7,831 bases of DNA from Cyclobacteriaceae bacterium (GTDB lineage Bacteria > Bacteroidota > Bacteroidia > Cytophagales > Cyclobacteriaceae). A program made the translations under genes and the position numbers. The notes under the pieces are model-generated. The model searched no databases. It saw only the letters and a program-made list of their open reading frames with translations, and was not told the origin of the DNA. The DNA lies in NCBI GenBank assembly GCA_009885605.1, contig VFKK01000154.1, positions 1-7,831 on the forward strand. Direction: 5' to 3'. This document shows positions 5,446-7,831 of this stretch, piece after piece; position 1 is the stretch's first letter, and the number at the start of each line of letters is the position of its first letter.

Positions 5446-6477
5446 ATGGGAGATAATAAGATTTTTGTAAGCTACAGACGTCAGGATGCATCGGGAGAAG
5501 CCGGAAGGTTAGTCGATCACCTTCAGGAAGTCTTTGGAGATGATAGCGTTTTTTTGGATGTGGAAACAATCGAAGCCGGGTTGGATTTCATTCAGGCCAT
5601 CGAAAAAGCCCTAAGCTCCTGCAAAGTACTGATTGCAATGATCGGTCCCCATTGGGCAACCATGAAAGATTCAAAAGGTAATCTGCGCTTGTTTAATGAA
5701 GATGATTTCATCCGAATCGAGATTTCAGCAGCTTTAAAAAGGGATATTCGAGTTATTCCGGTTTTGGTAAATGGTGCAGTAATGCCGAGTCCAACCGACC
5801 TCCCGGAAGATCTCCAGGGTCTCACGAGGAGACATGCCCAGGAACTCAGCAGTTCCAGATGGAAATATGACAGTGAGCAATTGACAAGTGTTTTGTCCAA
5901 ATTCATCGAACCTAAGCCTCAACCCAAACCTCAGCCAACTCCCGAACCCAATCCGAGATCATATACGCCAAAGCAACCTTTACCTAAGAGTTGGTGGGCT
6001 AAAAATTACTTATGGGCGATTGGGGGAGTTGTTGGATTTCTGGTTCTCATGGGGATGTGTGTCCCGGATGAACCGACGTATGAACCTATAATTGAAACAG
6101 AAAATACGACGCAAACAGATCCAAGTGAGGAGAATCCTGACGGAAATGAAGTCTACAATAGTTTGCTATTTGACGAAAGCATAGCAAATGTCTCCGGCAG
6201 ATGGAGTGGAGTGAATGATTTGGGATTGACTTACTATTATGATATTTCTCAGGAAGGGGAATCCATCTCTTTCAACGAAATTTCTTTTGACGGATCTTTG
6301 ATCGGAAGTGGGTCGGGGGTCATAAACGGAGAATACATTAACCTTGACTATACCTCTGTTTTTGACTATTCAGGGTCCATTACTCTTATTATATCATCGG
6401 ATCAAACTCAACTTTCGGGGCAGGTAAGTATTCCCAGCAGCGGAGTTTCTGCGTCAATGCTATTGAATAGAAACTAA
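5446..6477 (+). CDS. Membrane-anchored TIR-domain protein with extracytoplasmic beta-rich domain
   Basis: The 343-aa product has three parts. Residues 4-155 form a bacterial TIR domain: KIFVSYRRQD (5-14) is box 1, FLDVETIEAGLDF (36-48) is the BB-loop region, and VLIAMIGPHW (61-70) is a core strand. DFIRIEISAAL (87-97) carries E92 at the position of the catalytic glutamate of NADase TIR domains, and VIPVLVNG (103-110) is a further strand. Residues 155-182 are a proline-rich linker (PKPQPKPQP and so on). Residues 187-206 are one transmembrane helix; Lys residues precede it and acidic residues follow, so the TIR domain should be cytoplasmic and the C-terminus outside. Residues 207-235 are acidic and low-complexity. 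Residues 240-343 look like a small beta-barrel or sandwich (SGRWSG, then amphipathic strands). Bacterial TIR domains can cleave NAD+ or make cyclic ADP-ribose signals in anti-phage systems. A defence or stress-sensing role here is inference. The gene converges on the regulator gene, sharing CTAA at the stops. Confidence 0.88.
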   Translation: MGDNKIFVSYRRQDASGEAGRLVDHLQEVFGDDSVFLDVETIEAGLDFIQAIEKALSSCKVLIAMIGPHWATMKDSKGNLRLFNEDDFIRIEISAALKRDIRVIPVLVNGAVMPSPTDLPEDLQGLTRRHAQELSSSRWKYDSEQLTSVLSKFIEPKPQPKPQPTPEPNPRSYTPKQPLPKSWWAKNYLWAIGGVVGFLVLMGMCVPDEPTYEPIIETENTTQTDPSEENPDGNEVYNSLLFDESIANVSGRWSGVNDLGLTYYYDISQEGESISFNEISFDGSLIGSGSGVINGEYINLDYTSVFDYSGSITLIISSDQTQLSGQVSIPSSGVSASMLLNRN

Positions 6478-7247
6478 CCCTTAATCTTTCTCAAATCGGA
6501 TTGAATATCCCGAAGCATTTCTCCTAAGTCGTCCAGGCTTAGAGCTTTCTTTTTGTCGCCAGGATTTGGGAAATCGGTACTGATAAAAGCTTTTGCTTCC
6601 CATATTTCCAGTACATCATCTCCTTTGACTTCGTAAGGCTTGTAGTGCTCATTATCTGAGGCTAAATATAACTTTCCATTATCTGCCAAATAATTAAACA
6701 CCCGCTTGTAAACCACTCCTTCTGTTTGAGTCACAAGCACATACGTTCTACCACTTTTTATATCCTTGAGTTGGTCCACATAAGCCCCAATCACAATCGT
6801 CCCCGGAATCAGCGGTAGCATCGAATCTCCTGCCAACTCAAAAGCTCTGTACGTTGACTGTCTCGAAAGATTTGGCAAATGAAACTGAGGCAGCGATTCC
6901 ATGTATTCAGGATCTGCATAGCCATTCAGATATCCCGCGGAAGCTTTTTGCCCAACCATCGTAATATTCTCTTTATCATTCTCGTCAGCTGCGATAGTCA
7001 GGATATTGATTCCGCGCTTCTGCAAAGCCTTTCTTCCCTGATTCTCAATATCGTGATCCAAAAGCTCTTCCACTCCCACTTCCAAAATCTCTGCTAACTT
7101 TTGGAGAGTTACCAACTTGGGTTCAGACCTTCCATCCTCATACGCTGAGATCATGGTGCGCTGCACATCAAGCTGATCAGCAAGATCATTTTGAGTGATA
7201 TTTTTTTGCTTTCGCAAAAACCGAAGATTGGCTGCCAGGTAACTCAT
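6474..7247 (-). CDS. XRE-family HTH repressor with C-terminal S24 (LexA/CI-like) self-cleavage domain
   Basis: The 257-aa product is a two-domain CI/LexA-type regulator. Residues 5-62 are an XRE helix-turn-helix (NLRFLRKQKNITQNDLADQL, then VQRTMISAYEDGRSEPKLVTLQKLAEIL). Residues 97-222 are an S24 peptidase domain with scissile A104-G105 in QKASAGYL, nucleophile S142 in ELAGDSMLP and general-base K181 in VVYKRV. All residues needed for RecA-stimulated autoproteolysis are therefore present. The C-terminal tail (223-257) is charged and ends in a probable amphipathic helix (LDDLGEMLRDIQSDLRKIKG), an extension beyond LexA. Its start overlaps the stop of the upstream 85-aa gene as ATGA, so the two are translationally coupled. 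It converges on the TIR gene with a 4-bp stop overlap. Such proteins repress phage, integrative-element or SOS-like genes; its targets are not visible, though autoregulation from the palindromes at 7538-7561 is plausible. Confidence 0.92.
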   Translation of the reverse strand: MSYLAANLRFLRKQKNITQNDLADQLDVQRTMISAYEDGRSEPKLVTLQKLAEILEVGVEELLDHDIENQGRKALQKRGINILTIAADENDKENITMVGQKASAGYLNGYADPEYMESLPQFHLPNLSRQSTYRAFELAGDSMLPLIPGTIVIGAYVDQLKDIKSGRTYVLVTQTEGVVYKRVFNYLADNGKLYLASDNEHYKPYEVKGDDVLEIWEAKAFISTDFPNPGDKKKALSLDDLGEMLRDIQSDLRKIKG

Positions 7248-7501
7248 GCTGAAAACAGGTAAAAGTTATGATCCTCTGTTGCGGATGGAATTAGGGAAAA
7301 TGGATTCATATTCAAAGCTGTAGATCTTCTTCTCTCCATTCTTTGTTTTATCTCCTCGATAATCTCCCCAACCGGCTTTGGCTCGGTAACCAGCAAATAC
7401 CCGTATTGAGGCTTTGATTCATCCTCCACAAAAAATTTCACCTGACAATTTCCTGAAGCCAAAGTCTTGGTGGTGATGCTGATTTTTTCCGCTGTTTCCA
7501 T
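7244..7501 (-). CDS. Small hypothetical protein, first gene of the repressor operon
   Basis: This 85-aa protein is unrecognised. It begins at an ATG with no Shine-Dalgarno sequence. Residues 5-43 look like a beta hairpin (EKISITTKTLASGNCQVKFFVE and GYLLVTEPKP). Residues 45-59 form a basic helix (EIIEEIKQRMERRRS), and the C-terminal tail is hydrophobic-aromatic (HNFYLFSA). There is no signal peptide or transmembrane segment. Its stop codon overlaps the repressor start as ATGA, so it is probably translated stoichiometrically with, or used to set the level of, the S24 repressor. A co-regulator, antirepressor or modulator role would fit this position but is inference. Being real rather than spurious is supported by the exact coupling overlap and by the absence of another gene on either strand here. 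Confidence 0.75.
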   Translation of the reverse strand: METAEKISITTKTLASGNCQVKFFVEDESKPQYGYLLVTEPKPVGEIIEEIKQRMERRRSTALNMNPFSLIPSATEDHNFYLFSA

Positions 7502-7831
7502 AACTGTTTCGATTAACGACAGCTAATGTATAAATGTTGTTTTTATAAACATCACTGTGATTGAAAAATTAACATTATTCTCTGACGTGAATTGTCAATG
7601 ATCAAAAATGAATGACTTATACTAGCTCCAAAATCACATGAAAGCTGAATTTGGATTGAAATAAAGAGGTTATTCAATAAATGTTTGGGTTAATTATTTA
7701 GTTTTCTGATAAGAATCCAAAGGAAATTTTATCGACCAGAAAATTATTCTTACTTTCAAAATGTAGGTTAAGATAGAAATGATCCATTAGCTAACTTTCA
7801 TAAATCCAATCTGCATCCTGTCAATCTTATC
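7502..7831. other. AT-rich non-coding region upstream of the repressor operon
   Basis: I see no credible gene, RNA gene or terminator in these 330 bases. Composition is clearly AT-richer than the genes. The part next to the operon holds the palindromes described separately and should contain the operon promoter; no -7 box close to TAnnTTTG was found on the minus strand. The far end probably carries upstream sequences of whatever gene lies beyond the window. Confidence 0.6.
7538..7561. promoter_or_regulatory. Candidate operator palindromes upstream of the repressor operon
   Basis: Two adjacent dyads lie 37-60 bp before the start of the small gene. TGTTT-TTAT-AAACA (7538-7551) contains the perfect 8-mer TTTATAAA, and ATCAC-T-GTGAT (7551-7561) is a perfect 11-mer dyad with an odd centre, the kind of site CI-like dimers bind. 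Position and symmetry suggest autoregulation by the S24 repressor. In AT-rich DNA the first may be chance; the second is the better candidate. Confidence 0.35.

Noticed and set aside
6049..6063. Cys205 after the TIR protein's hydrophobic segment as a lipoprotein lipobox
   Set aside because: The preceding residues (LMGM) do not fit the lipobox, where Gly/Ala/Ser should be at -1, and the segment is internal, after a cytoplasmic domain.
7502..7831. tRNA, CRISPR or attachment site in the terminal AT-rich region
   Set aside because: No cloverleaf, no regularly spaced repeats, and no integrase or duplicated core was found in the window.

Overview
The window looks like a chromosomal segment of a Bacteroidota bacterium, most likely Cytophagales/Cyclobacteriaceae (Algoriphagus-like). 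This is inferred from the short-form menaquinone ligase, a DUF2141 protein, TAnnTTTG-like -7 boxes, near absence of Shine-Dalgarno sequences, moderate-to-low GC and the style of the intergenic repeat. No RNA gene, transposase or CRISPR array was seen.

Left part (1-4544), mostly housekeeping. A secreted serine hydrolase of the class C beta-lactamase/esterase family (+, 21-1256) converges on menB (-, 1501-2334). The gap holds a strong bidirectional terminator inside a pair of imperfect 30-bp inverted repeats. menB and menE (+, 2441-3514) are divergent across a 106-bp promoter region and encode two successive steps of menaquinone synthesis: OSB-CoA formation (MenE), then ring closure to DHNA-CoA (MenB). 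menE is coupled by an ATGA overlap to a small DUF2141 protein (3511-3936), whose stop codon interlocks with that of a convergent 2OG-Fe(II) oxygenase (-, 3933-4544).

Right part (4617-7831), accessory-looking. An unrecognised 253-aa protein (+, 4617-5378) is followed by a membrane-anchored TIR-domain protein (+, 5446-6477): a cytoplasmic TIR domain that keeps the likely NADase glutamate, a proline-rich linker, one transmembrane helix and a beta-rich extracytoplasmic domain. Converging on it, with stop codons interlocked on CTAA, is a two-gene minus-strand operon: a small unknown 85-aa protein (7244-7501) coupled by ATGA to a CI/LexA-like regulator (6474-7247) with an HTH domain and an intact S24 self-cleavage apparatus. 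The last 330 bases are AT-rich and non-coding, with palindromes near the operon that could be operators.

The best candidate for something undescribed is the TIR membrane receptor, possibly together with the neighbouring self-cleaving repressor and its small coupled partner. Their functional link rests only on adjacency.
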